Below are positions 49,818-59,593 of a stretch of DNA of 64,000 bases, piece after piece. The translations under genes and the position numbers were made by a program. The first letter of the stretch is position 1; the number at the start of each line of letters is the position of its first letter. The stretch is from contig NZ_JADH01000001.1 of NCBI RefSeq assembly GCF_000518285.1, positions 91,839 to 155,838 of the forward strand, read 5' to 3'. The notes beneath the pieces are model-generated. The model saw nothing but the letters and a program-made list of their open reading frames with translations, searched no databases and was not told the DNA's origin. Source of the DNA: Williamsoniiplasma lucivorax ATCC 49196 (lineage in GTDB: Bacteria; Bacillota_I; Bacilli_A; Mycoplasmatales; Mycoplasmataceae).

Positions 49818-50460
49818 TAAAACCCAACTACGTGAAAGTTATTTGCAAATCCGTAATATGTTATCTGATGATTTTGTTGATTTTGCTAACAAAAATTTAA
49901 CCAGAAAAGTGATTTGATTTATTAAAAAATATCATTTAAAAAAAATCGGAATTTATTTAGGTGCTAAAAAAGAAGTTGATACTAAAGAAATTGTGAAATT
50001 TTGTTTAACTAATGAAATTGAAGTTTATGTCCCTAAAGCACAAATTAAAACAAACAAAATGCAATTTAAACAAATTAAAAATTTGAGTTCAGATATTGTC
50101 AAAAATGACAAATGAGATATTTTAGAACCACTAGATGACAAAGCGGATTTAAAAAATGTCAATGATTTAGAAGCTTTATTTATGCCCTTAGTTGTCTTTG
50201 ATAAAAATTTAAACCGCATTGGTATGGGCGGGGGATATTATGACCGTTGAATTAAAGACAATGCTTTTAATAACTACAAAATTGGGATTTCTCAATCAAG
50301 TCAATTCACAAATAAAATTATTGATGCTGATGAAACAGATATTAAATTAAACTTTGTGATTACCGAGAAACAAGTACACATCCCCTTTGAAGACCAAGAA
50401 GAATTACAAAATGATTTAGAAGTCACTTACTGAAGATTAAATGAAGATGAGCTTGATTAG
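49807..50460 (+). CDS. 5-formyltetrahydrofolate cyclo-ligase
   Basis: Converts 5-formyl-THF to 5,10-methenyl-THF with ATP. The 217-residue protein keeps the C-terminal GMGGGYYDRW motif that binds ATP, preceded by the MPLVVFDKNLNRI segment. The N-terminal half is Lys/Asn rich and diverged. Its ribosome site AAAGGAGAG is inside the end of sufU. The last third has an additional acidic extension (EDQEELQNDLEV..) compared with the shortest family members. In the sufSU unit it is probably a separate housekeeping gene. Confidence 0.9.
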
Positions 50461-50512
50461 TTTGCAAAGTAAAATAAGCAAGCATAAAATAAAAAAGAGA
50501 TGGAGATAAAAT

Positions 50513-51796
50513 ATGATTAAAGTAAATTTAGAATATGCTAGTGTTGATCTAGCAAAAGAGATTAAAGATGGTGATATTCAAAAAATAGATGCAATGATTC
50601 GCAACAAAACTGGTGAGGGTGCCGACTTTTTAGGTTGATTAGATTGACCAAAAAATTATGATACCAAAGAATTCAATGCGATGAAAAAAGTTGCTAAGCA
50701 ACTACGTGCTAAGATTGATACACTAATCGTGATCGGAATTGGAGGTTCATATTTAGGAACCAGAGCTGCTGATGAAATGCTACGTGGTTTAAACCACACT
50801 GACAAGGTCGAAGTGATTTATGCCGGACACACCATGAGTTCGACTTATACTGACCAACTAACTAAGTATTTAAAAAATAAAAAATTTGGGATTGTTGTTG
50901 TTTCTAAATCTGGAACAACAACAGAACCAGGAATTGCTTTTCGTCTTTTAGAGAACCAATTAATCCAACAATTTGGTTTAGAAGCAGCAAAAGAATTAAT
51001 TGTGGCTGTCACTGATAAAGCAAAAGGGGCATTAAAAACTTTAGCTGACCAAAAAGGATATCAAACATTTGTTATTCCTGATGATATTGGAGGACGTTTC
51101 TCAGTTTTAACTCCTGTGGGAATTTTCCCTTTAATGGTCGCTGGGGTGAACACTGATAAAATTTTAGATGGTGCTAAAAAAGCGATGAAAAAATTAGCTA
51201 AACAACATGATCTATCTAACTCAGCATATCAATATGCTGCTGCACGTTACATCTTAAACACTAAACATGGTTATAAAATGGAAGCATTAGTTTCTTATGA
51301 ACTACAAATGCAATTATTAACTGAATGATGAAAACAATTATTTGGTGAATCAGAAGGAAAAAATGGTAAATCATTATTTCCAACTTCAATGATCTTTTCA
51401 ACAGACTTGCACTCATTAGGACAATGAGTGCAAGAAGGTACAAGAAAAGTGATGTTTGAAACAGTGATTCGTGTCGCTAAACCACTAGCTGATGTCAAAG
51501 TACCAAAAGATAAAGATAACTTTGATGAGCTAAATTACTTAACTACCAAAACATTACACGAAATTAATTCGATCGCGATCGAAGGTGTTTTAGATGCACA
51601 TGTCAATGTTGGAAAAATGCCAAATATCGTTTTAGAATTTGAAAAAATGAATGAAGAAATGTTTGGATATTTAGTTTACTGATTTGAATTAGCAGTCGCT
51701 ATGAGTGCTTACTTATTAGAAGTCAACCCCTTTAACCAACCCGGAGTGGAAGTTTACAAAAAAAACATGTTTAAACTTTTAGGAAAACCTGAATAA
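50513..51796 (+). CDS. pgi: Glucose-6-phosphate isomerase
   Basis: Glycolytic enzyme interconverting glucose-6-phosphate and fructose-6-phosphate. The 427-residue protein matches the short Gram-positive form: [48 protein letters not shown] and the C-terminal [15 protein letters not shown] motif. Two UGA-Trp codons appear in the first 50 residues. GGAGAT precedes the ATG. The transcript ends at an 18-bp perfect hairpin. Confidence 0.96.
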
Positions 51797-51802
51797 ATAA
51801 TC

Positions 51803-51845
51803 AAATAAAATGAAAAACAAAGCAAAGTTGTTTTTCATTTTATTT
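51803..51845. terminator. Terminator after pgi
   Basis: An 18-bp perfect stem (AAATAAAATGAAAAACAA and complement) with a 7-base loop, starting 7 bases after the pgi stop. A-runs and T-runs on both sides make it suitable for both directions. Confidence 0.9.
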
Positions 51846-52015
51846 TAGATAAAGGTTCTAGAGTTAACCATTTGGATTAGTTGTTTTTGTTTTAGAATCA
51901 TCAAGAATCTCCCGGCATCAGCTTCATCAATTAATGCAATGTTGGGCTTAATTGGTTCTTGTTTAAGTTTAATGCATTTTAAAAATAACTCTTTAGTGAA
52001 TAACCTTAATGGCAT
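51845..52015 (-). CDS. Small hypothetical protein or gene remnant
   Basis: A 56-codon frame from ATG 52015 to TAA 51845-51847 on the - strand; the same frame is open for 19 more codons upstream with two TGA-Trp (to about 52072) but without a start. The sequence (PNIALIDEADAGRFLMILK..) looks more protein-like than random AT-rich DNA. No ribosome site is seen. It may be the tail of a decayed gene that once ended at the pgi terminator. No family recognised. Confidence 0.35.
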   Translation of the reverse strand: MPLRLFTKELFLKCIKLKQEPIKPNIALIDEADAGRFLMILKQKQLIQMVNSRTFI

Positions 52016-52100
52016 TTTAAAAGTATTATTCTTATTATATAACCATCGTTTTAGAGAAAATATCCAATCTTAAATGAAGAGTTCATTTTTATTTTTGAGT

Positions 52101-53081
52101 TTACTTTTTGTGTTTTAAAAACATTTTTCCATCTTCACTTGGTAAGCGACCAGTCCAGCTATCCAAATCAACTTTGTTGACTTCTTCATTTACTCGGTAA
52201 ATTCGAGCATCTAAATTATCAAAAGTTGATAAGATAATAGCTTCAATGATTACTGGTTCAGTTGGAGAACCAAATTCATTTTTGCCATGACTAGCTAACA
52301 CCATGTGTTGTAGTAATGTGACAAATTTATTTGTCACACCTTTTGCTGAATTAGTGTAATCCAATTGTTCGGCAATTTGAGCAATTTCAGCATTCCCTAT
52401 CGAGATATGTCCAAGCAATTTTCCTTCTAAAGAATAATCGCTGCCATTTTCATCAGTTAATTCTGATATTTTTCCAATATCATGCAAAATCGAACCACAA
52501 ATTAAAAGTTCTCAATCAACATTTGCATATTTATAAAGTGGTTTAATTGCTAAAGCATTTTTAACCAAAGTGTAACTATGTCAGAATAAACCAGATTCCA
52601 CATTATGATGAATTGTCATTGCTGCTGGATAATATTTAAAACTATTTTCATATTTTTTAATTAAAGCCATCGTAATGTTTTTGTAAACTTCATTTTCTAA
52701 AGCATTTAAAATATTCATTAATTCGATAAAATCTTTTTCGACATCAATTGGGGCAACAACCACAAATTCTTTAATATCAATATTTTTTTTAATTAATTCA
52801 TCTTTATCTAAAATCTGATAACTATTGATTTTAACTTGTAATTGTCCACGATATTCAGAAGTTGCAGCATCAATTAACTCAATAAAGTTGTTGGGCTGAA
52901 TATTTTGTTTATCAGCTTCATTAACAGTTCATTTTCTCGCTTCCATTCTTCCAGTACTATCAACTAAATGAACAATCATATAATTTTGTCCACTAGCCCC
53001 AGTTAAAGTAGCGACCTTTTCAATTCGCGCAATCAAATTGACACTTTTGATATCCGCTGTTATTTCTTTTATTTTTTGCAT
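52101..53081 (-). CDS. yhaM: YhaM-type 3'-5' exoribonuclease (OB fold plus HD domain)
   Basis: A 326-residue protein with an N-terminal OB-fold nucleic-acid domain (NLIARIEKVATLTGASGQNYMIVHLVD) and a metal-dependent HD domain: MTIHHNVESGLFWHSYTL (about 165-185), ICGSILHDIGKISEL with the HD pair, LLGHISIGNAEI and LLQHMVLASHGKNEFGSP, ending in LSTFDNLDARIYR. This matches YhaM, which trims RNA or single-stranded DNA from 3' ends. The transcript is divergent from coaX. One UGA-Trp falls in the OB domain (ARKWTVNEAD). Confidence 0.92.
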
Positions 53082-53168
53082 TTTTTGTTCTCCATTGGTT
53101 TAATTTTATTTTTTTATCATTTTGAATACAATAGCAAGTAAAATATATTTATAGAAATTGGTGATAAA

Positions 53169-53870
53169 ATGAAGACACTATTGATTGACGCAGGCAATAC
53201 AACTATTGATTTTAGAGTTTATGACTCTAAAGATAAAAAAATTAGAAAGAAATATCGTTGTTTTACATATTCAAACGATTGAAAAGATGCAAAGTGAGCA
53301 AAAGAGATTATTTATGATCAAATTTTATTCACAAGTGTCGTTCCAGAATTTACAGAATTTATTGAAAATTTAAACATTGATGCTTTAGATATTAAAAAAG
53401 CAGAAAAACTTGATTTGGATAAATTAGGGGTCAGACACATTACAGAATTAGGATCAGATTTTATTGCAAATCTCCATGCTTTAAAAAAACCGAATGCCAT
53501 TGTAATTAGTGTTGGTACAACAACAACAATTATGAAAGTTAAAGATTTTAAATTTGATGGAAGCATTATTGCTCCGGGGATTAGAATTAGTTTGAAATGA
53601 TTAATTAAATCTGCTTCTTTACTTGGTAAAGGCGACTTCAAATGAAGTGAAGAAATGGTTGGTTTTGATACCAAAACAGCGATTAGCATTGGAGCAATTA
53701 ACGGGCATTTCGAAATGATTAAAGGCTTAGTTTCTCAAATTAAAATTAGTGGGGAATACGACATTATTATTACTGGTGGGAATGCCAATTTAATGGAAAC
53801 TGGTATTCAAAAAGAAAAATGAATTTGAAATGAACAATTAATTTTTGATGGAATGGTAAACTTATTATAG
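53169..53870 (+). CDS. coaX: Type III pantothenate kinase
   Basis: First enzyme of coenzyme A synthesis in cells without CoaA. The 233-residue protein has the acetate-kinase-like fold motifs of CoaX: LLIDAGNTTIDF at the start, RHITELGSDFIAN, VISVGTTTTIMKV, GSIIAPGIRISLKWL and IITGGNANL. It is somewhat short and some motifs have changed (the usual GADR loop reads GSDF). Several UGA-Trp codons are present. A weak GGTGA-like site precedes the ATG. Confidence 0.85.
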
Positions 53871-53903
53871 TTTATTAGTTTAAAAAAGTTTAAGGAGAAA
53901 TTT

Positions 53904-54092
53904 ATGGTTTGTATCAAAGAAAATTGTAATAACCAAGCTAGTGCTCAAATTAAAGAAGATATTTTAGATGTTAATGCATCTGAAAATAAATGAGTCACAG
54001 AAGAACCAACATATAAGAAAGTATCGTTATATTATTGCAAAGTTCATTTCAGAGAAATGATGCATGTACTAACGACTAAGAAAGTTTCATAG
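53904..54092 (+). CDS. Small Cys-containing hypothetical protein
   Basis: A 62-residue protein with AAGGAG before the ATG and one UGA-Trp. Cys 3 and 8 (VCIKENCNN) and a later YYCKVHF give a C..C...C..H pattern that could bind one zinc. It directly follows coaX and ends at an 18-bp terminator. No family recognised. Short Cys-rich proteins like this also occur in the accessory region downstream (59.6-61.0 kb), but the similarity is only in style. Confidence 0.6.
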
Positions 54093-54130
54093 AATAAAAT
54101 GAACAAAATTGCTTTTGTTCATTTTATTCT
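54091..54130. terminator. Terminator after coaX unit
   Basis: An 18-bp perfect stem (AGAATAAAATGAACAAAA and its complement) with loop TTGC begins at the last codon of the small gene, with T-rich sequence after it. Confidence 0.9.
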
Positions 54131-54173
54131 ATTTAATTGTTATTAATATTTTGTATATTATTTAATAAATATT

Positions 54174-54857
54174 TTATCAATTATAGTCAGAAGTATCTAC
54201 ACTTGTAGGCATAATTCAAAACAAAAAACGTATTCTGGTTCCGTGTTGCGTATCCATTAAATTTGAAGCCAATAGTGCAATTATATCGGCAGCTAGTTTT
54301 CCGATATTTGCAATAGCAGATAATCAAGGATTGCTAGATACATTTTCACTAATGATTCCTGCTAAGTCTGAAAGTAAAAGTGTACCATCTACTATTCCTT
54401 GACTATAATACGCACTCAAATGCAATCTTCAAACACCGCCTATTCACTCATATCAAATTCTTGGTGATTCAAAAATAATATTTCCATCAGCGACAATTAA
54501 ATTTCTATAAAAAGAAGTGTGACTGCGAATTAATGAATACATATTTGTGTCTATTAAAATTTCGCTTAAAAATTTTTTTATTTTATTGGAAAAATTGTTT
54601 TTTTGAATAAAATTTGAATCAAATTTGTATGAATTATTTTCCTTTATAAATATAAGATTTTTAAAAAATGATGTATTTTGAATTTTGTCTAATTCTTTAA
54701 TGTCTTTTGAGGTTAATGTTAAAAAAGAATTAAAATTATTTCTTTGTGTGGTACTTTCCTCGGCAACACCATTTTTTATAGTATTGGCTGCAGTAAAATT
54801 AATTACAGGTGTTGTCGAAATTGAAATAGAACCTAATAAAATTAATGCTGTTTGCAT
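54174..54857 (-). CDS. Secreted hypothetical protein with hydrophobic C-terminal domain
   Basis: The 227-residue product starts with a hydrophobic segment (ALILLGSISISTTPVINF), a likely signal peptide without a lipobox Cys. Residues 25-135 are hydrophilic, Asn/Lys rich. The C-terminal 90 residues contain GGVWRLHLSAYYSQ, a Gly/Ala/Leu-rich amphipathic part (LLLSDLAGIISENV.. LAADIIALLA) and a final HGTRIRFLFW block. That order resembles a group of secreted bacteriocin-like proteins of Gram-positives, but I cannot prove the link. AGGAG precedes the ATG. It is isolated from its neighbours. Confidence 0.6.
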
Positions 54858-55029
54858 ATTATAATTTCTCCTTTGTGGGTTTTCCCCAATCTAATTTTAG
54901 ATTTTTTAAAACAAATAATAAAAAAATATGCAAAAAATGCAAAAAATCATGAAAATCTTTTTAAAATCGAGAGTTTTTAAGTAAAATAAAGTTGGTTTAT
55001 ACCAGAAAACATATTGGAGTTTTAATCTT

Positions 55030-55863
55030 ATGGTGAAGCAAACAAAATTCTATCAAAATTCTCTTTTTTGAATTATTACTTTTTTAATTTTATCAATCAT
55101 TATTTTTTTACTTTGTGTATTTTTTAATAGTTTGATTCTTTCCATTCTAAATTTATCAATTAAAAAACCAGGCAAAATTATTTATGAAACTTATTTTGTC
55201 ATTTTATTAGGAATCGTTACACAATCCATTTTGATTTTAAGTGTTCTTAATATTATTTGTTGTTCAGTTTTTTTGAAAAATCGAGATGATTTAGATTCTT
55301 GTCGAAAATTAATCAAAATCATGATTTTGATTAATATAACTGCATTTTATACATGACCATGATATTTAATTTTATTGGCAATTAATTTATTGCTTTACAA
55401 AACATTGGATTTAGAACAAAAAATATATTTATTTAAAAAGGATGAAAAAGTCTTAGAAATTAAATCATTAAATCAAATCGGGCTTTTAACTTTATTAATT
55501 TTATTCATTTCTTGTATATTTATTTACTACTCTCTTACTGGTTTGCTTTTTACGGGTCAAATTCTTTGATACCAAAATAATTTGAGTAAAACCATCTTAG
55601 TGTCAACTTGAGTTTTAATTTTAGTTTTAATGCTTGCATTACTAATCATTATTCAATGTGCCATTAATATTGGGGTTTGTTCATTACTTATGAACAATTT
55701 CCAATTAACTAATAATCAAAATCCATTTTTACACTATTTGATTTTAGAAAACCTATGATCATTTTGAAGTATAGTTGGGATAATTAGTTTTATTCCTATA
55801 AGTATTTTTATGTTCCAAAAATACCAAAAATTAAATTTTAATACTACTTTGAATATGCAATAA
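55030..55863 (+). CDS. Hypothetical multi-pass membrane protein
   Basis: A 277-residue protein with about six membrane helices rich in Ile and Leu, and short charged loops (KKPGKII, KNRDDLDSCRKLI, FKKDEKVLEIKS). Several TGA-Trp codons. No signature family motif is visible, so function is unknown. The ribosome site is weak (TTGGAG about 14 bases before the ATG). It ends in a palindromic terminator shared with the convergent gene at 56008. Confidence 0.6.
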
Positions 55864-56007
55864 GCATTGCCAGATAGTAAATGATCTCGAAATATTTCTT
55901 ACAAGTAAAATTAATTATTGCATTCATTAAAAATAAATATGGAAATCAAAAATTTAAGTATATAAAAATCTTTAGGCAAAAACCTAAAGATTTTTTACAT
56001 TAAAAAC
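55864..56007. other. Convergent intergenic region
   Basis: About 145 AT-rich bases. Besides the terminator at 55964-55995 nothing is recognised. Confidence 0.5.
55964..55995. terminator. Bidirectional terminator
   Basis: A 13-bp perfect stem (AAAAATCTTTAGG and its complement) with a 6-base loop between two convergent genes. Confidence 0.85.
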
Positions 56008-56769
56008 TTATTCTTTTGTTTGGTTTAAATTTTTAAAATAAAAGAAATTTTGTATGGCAACTTTTTTTAATTCATTAATGTCTGCTGGAACTTGATTTAT
56101 TAAAACTGTAATTGAAAATTCTCTTTCCATTCTTCAAATAAATAATCCATATATTCTTAAGTATTTATGTAAAAGTTTTATTTCCTTATTTGGTGGGGTT
56201 GTGTTTGTTAACTTTTGAATCTTTTTATTACATGAGTTTATTTGTGGTTGAAAAATGTTTTTAAATAAATTTATTTTTCAACCTTGTCCTGTGGTATCAA
56301 TTTCAGAAAATTGGTTTTGACTGATATCAAAACTGAAATTTTCTTGAGAAGCTCAATTTATCACTCTAGTATCATGTTTAGAATATAATGTATGTTTAGT
56401 TCAAACTATTTTATTGGTTCATAAAATACATCCTATAACCAAAACAAAATGTATCACTAAAAATATAGAACTTATAGAAAAATACAAAGCAAGATCACCA
56501 CCAGTTAAGACAGATCATGTTAAAGTTTCATAGCTAGTTCATATATAATAACCAAGCATTATTAATGTAAAAAACAAATTAATCATTAAAACTTGATTTT
56601 TTCCACGTTTAAAACATAATGGAAAAGAAGAAAAATTAATTTCTTTCTTGAAAATATCATAAATCAACACTTTCTTTACCTGTTTATAAACATATGAAGC
56701 ATATGTTCCGAACATTGTACAAAGAAGGCATCCGAGCACGAATACAGTTGTAAAAATTCATCAATACAT
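56008..56769 (-). CDS. Hypothetical membrane protein, first of a tandem paralog pair
   Basis: The 253-residue product has an N-terminal helix ending in a Cys/Met-rich stretch, a second helix pair (residues about 50-115), and a soluble C-terminal half. It shares with the next gene the layout KxxLIYxIFxxEINFxxFPL, a central helix pair, and the ends KYLRIYGLFI..., NQ..., NFFYFKN. Four TGA-Trp codons occur in the first 60 residues. AGGAGA precedes the ATG. No known family is recognised. Confidence 0.65.
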
Positions 56770-56831
56770 AGTTTTCTCCTTTTTATTTTGGATATGCACT
56801 CAACAATAAAACTGTTGAATATGCATACAAA

Positions 56832-57590
56832 TTAGATTATTTTTTTCTCACTATTATAGTTTTTAAAGTAGAAAAAATTTTCAATTATAGCTTGTTTCAT
56901 TTGGTCTATATTAACTTCTTTTTGGTTAATATAAATTGTATTAATTGAATTTCATCCCATAAAATTAATAAATACTGCATAAATTCTTAAATAACAAAGA
57001 AATGATTCAATTTGTTTATCTGGTTTGTGTAAATTTTGCATTTTAGCATTCTTTTGTTCATATTTTTTTAATTTTACTTTTAATCGTTTTTGAAAATATC
57101 TTATTAATATAGTTGATTGAATCAAATTTATTTCCTTGATTAGATTTTTATCTATTTTGATAAAAAAATTTTCTTGATCTCATTTATTTTTTAATTCAGG
57201 ATCATTATTTGCATATGAAGTTTGGTTTTTCATAGACATTTTTGCTTTCCAATAAATTCCTAAAATCAGTGAAATATTAATGGTAGGTTCTAAAACAATT
57301 ATTCACAAAAATTGGACATTTTCCTTATCTTGAAAATCTAACCATTTTATAACCAAAAAGACCACTAAGAAATTAAGCATCAGGATTATCCAAATACAGA
57401 AAACATTAAATATTAATAATTTAAATTCTTCATTTCTTAGAAACAAAGGAAACTTTTGAAAGTTTATTTGTTCCCTAAAAATTTTGTAGATTAGTTTTTT
57501 TCTTCAACTATAAATTCACGTCAACAATGCACAAAAAAGTGCCAAAATTAAACATAATGTTATAATTATTAGGGTGAATAAGAAAATCAT
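56832..57590 (-). CDS. Hypothetical membrane protein, second of a tandem paralog pair
   Basis: A 252-residue product. It matches the neighbouring gene in length and architecture: an N-terminal helix, KKLIYKIFREQINFQKFPL, a pair of central helices, and a soluble C-terminal half ending CYLRIYAVFINF ... IENFFYFKNYN. These shared phrases show a duplication. No good ribosome site precedes the ATG at 57590, so the start is less certain. Confidence 0.6.
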
Positions 57591-57754
57591 GAAATTTAAG
57601 AAAGGTAGTTAAAAAACTACTTTTTTTATTGGTAAAAATTTTGACAACTAGTTATTGTCTTTTCTTTAATAGCTTTCATGGCTTTTAATCTGAAAACAAT
57701 TTTTAAATAATTCACTTTGTAGCTTTTTATTTATGAATTGTTTTTTATTAAAAA
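57591..57754. other. Region upstream of the structured RNA
   Basis: A hairpin at 57605-57627 (GTAGTT/AACTAC followed by seven T) could isolate the RNA from upstream transcription. Then follows an AT-rich leader containing the promoter below. Confidence 0.5.
57641..57670 (+). promoter_or_regulatory. Promoter of the structured RNA/tRNA unit
   Basis: A perfect TTGACA at 57641-57646 and TTTAAT at 57665-57670 are spaced by 18 bases, on the same strand as the RNA and the tRNA. Transcription would start near 57677. Confidence 0.6.
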
Positions 57755-58135
57755 TTAGGGAAGTCTATGATCCTAACAAAATTTAGGATCGCCTAAGGTC
57801 GGGTTATGTGTTGGTGAAAACCAGCAAGAAAATGATCTCGGTTGCAGCAAATACGTAAGCTGTAGTTATTTCTTAGCTTTAAAAGAAGGCAGTTCTGTTT
57901 TGCGAGCAGTTCACATCCAATTCAGCAAATTGGGGGTAGTAGATTAGAAATCTAGGAAGAAGTTTGTGCAACACCAAATCCTAATTAATTAAAGCTAGTT
58001 AATTAGGAGACAAGGGGCTTTGAGTCTTAAACTTGGTGATGCTGTTGACGCAATTCTCAGTCCACACTGAAAAGTAGATAAACAGTTTGTCCAGATAAGG
58101 GCAAACTGCGTTTCGGCAAAACACTCGTCCTCCTA
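57755..58135 (+). ncRNA. Large structured non-coding RNA upstream of tRNA-Trp (ROOL/GOLLD-like candidate)
   Basis: About 380 bases with no open frame, far richer in G and C (line 57781-57840 is 43%) than the surroundings. On the + strand many stems form: GATCCTAA...TTAGGATC (57769-57790), GTTGGT-GAAA-ACCAGC with a GNRA loop (57809-57824), GCAGC...GCTGT (57844-57862), CCAATT...AATTGG, TAGATT...AATCTA, a 10-bp TCCTAATTAA...TTAATTAGGA (57979-58008), and a 10-bp CAGTTTGTCC...GGGCAAACTG (58083-58108). The tetraloop polarity favours the + strand. It does not show the conserved core of RNase P RNA, tmRNA, SRP RNA or a group I/II intron. Size, ornate hairpins and position next to a tRNA and a mobile element resemble ROOL or GOLLD RNAs; this identity is a hypothesis. 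Confidence 0.7.
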
Positions 58136-58161
58136 AAAAGAATAGATAAAACAAACTAAAT

Positions 58162-58237
58162 AAGGATATAGTTCAATTGGTAGAACATCGGTCTTCAAAA
58201 CCGAGTGTTGTGAGTTCAAGTCTTACTATCCTTGCCA
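58162..58237 (+). tRNA. tRNA-Trp, anticodon UCA (reads UGA)
   Basis: A complete cloverleaf of 76 bases: acceptor AAGGATA/TATCCTT, D arm, anticodon stem TCGGT/ACCGA with loop CTTCAAA (anticodon TCA), T arm with GTTCAAG, and encoded CCA. UCA reads UGA, so this tRNA is required for the many in-frame TGA codons of the window. The CCA-anticodon tRNA-Trp seen next to it in Mycoplasma capricolum is not present here. The mobile region begins right after it. Confidence 0.95.
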
Positions 58238-58300
58238 AAGTTTAAAAACAACAAAGAAGTGTTATTAAAATTAAAAAAATAGATCGGAATAATTAAAGTT

Positions 58301-58735
58301 ATGAATTTAAAAAATTTAGGAAATGAAGATCATCAAATTTATCAAGGATCTTGTTATGAAGTTATGCAAGAATTAATTGATAAAAATATTAAGGTAGATG
58401 CAATTATTTGTGATATGCCATTTGGAGTAACCACTAACAATTGAGATAAAAAATTAGATTTAGATAAAAATATTAAAATTAAAGATTTTAATAAAGAAGA
58501 AAATTTAATGGAAAAAACTAATGATGGAAATAGAGAATGGGTTTTAGAACATTATGGATATGACTTAAGAGATATTATTGAAGATAATGAAATTTGGAAA
58601 GATAATGTTAAATATTTGGCATATGAAGTATATCCAAATGCTTATAACGAAACTTTAGAACGTTTTCAAAAATATGGAACAACTAACGAAAATGAAAATA
58701 TTTTAAGTCAATTGAAAGCAGCATATAATGAATAA
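58301..58735 (+). pseudogene. DNA methyltransferase N-terminal fragment joined to an unrelated C-terminus
   Basis: The 144-codon frame begins like a beta-class N6/N4 methyltransferase: IYQGSCYEVMQELIDKN and the catalytic motif ICDMPFGVTTNNWDKK. After about residue 55 no methyltransferase motifs follow. Residues 60-144 are a small acidic protein (EWVLEHYGYDLRDIIEDNEIW...). This suggests a deletion that fused the start of a methyltransferase to a second protein. The C-terminal part has its own internal ATG (58508) and could function alone. The ribosome site is poor. Confidence 0.6.
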
Positions 58736-59591
58736 ATTTATAAGCCCCTTAACTTGACCTGGCGGCAAAGCAAAGCAGTGAAATTTAATTAAAAGTTATT
58801 TTCCAAAAAACACTGAAAGAATGAGATATATAGAACCATTTTTTGGAGGGGGCAGTATTGGATTAAATGCTTTAAGAGAAGATTTATTTAGGGATTATAC
58901 TTTTAATGATATCAATACAGATTTAATTAATTTTTGAAAAGGAATTATGTCAGATAAAAATTTTTTGGAAATGTATAAACCAATCTTAAAATTAATCTTC
59001 CACCCCAAAGTCAAAACCTTAGATGAAATTAAATCCATTTATGCTGAGATTGAAAGAGAAACACCAAATCATTGATTATTGTTCTTATTAAAAAACAATC
59101 TAACTTTTAATGGAAGTGTAAAAGGAACATGGACTCAACAAAGATTAGAGCAAAACTGAAACCATAATAAGTTCGAAAGAGTATTAGAGACTTCTAAATT
59201 ATTAAATAAAAAATATTGATCAACTTTACCTCTTGTTCATTTTGAAAACAATCCAGCACAAGGTTCAATGTTTTTTGGGAAATATAATTCAAAAACTTGA
59301 ATGAAAAACACCTTTTATTACATAGACCCACCATATTTTGAAATTAAAAATTTATATGAATATTCAATGTCTCAAAAACAATGAAAAAAGTTTAAAGGTT
59401 GAATAAGAGAAATTAATAATTATGGAGCCAAGTTTTGTATTTCATTAAATGATTGCCCTGAAGTAAGGGAAATGTTTAAAGAATTTAATATCTATGAAGC
59501 TGCTTGAAAATATACAAGCTCAAATACTAAAAACTGTCCAATAAAGATAGGCAAAGAATTGATCATAACAAATTATGAGATTAAGGAGTAA
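58728..59591 (+). CDS. Dam-family DNA adenine-N6 methyltransferase
   Basis: A 287-residue enzyme with the Dam-type arrangement: N-terminal SPLTWPGGKAKQW (SAM-binding FxGxK variant), YIEPFFGGGSIGLNAL, NDINTDLINFWK, and the catalytic motif YYIDPPYFEIKN (DPPY). The target-recognition region lies between residues 90 and 200. At least eight Trp are TGA codons. No restriction partner is visible, so it is probably a solitary methylase of the mobile element. It overlaps the preceding frame by 8 bases. The target is often GATC in this family, but that is not shown here. Confidence 0.88.
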
Positions 59592-59593
59592 TT

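Noticed and set aside
57755..58135. RNase P RNA, tmRNA, SRP RNA or group I/II intron as identity of the structured RNA
   Set aside because: The RNase P core (GAGGAAAGTCC and ACAGAA..GGCTTA), a tmRNA tag frame with tRNA-like ends, and intron domain V or P/Q/R/S elements could not be found. A covariance search is needed for certainty.
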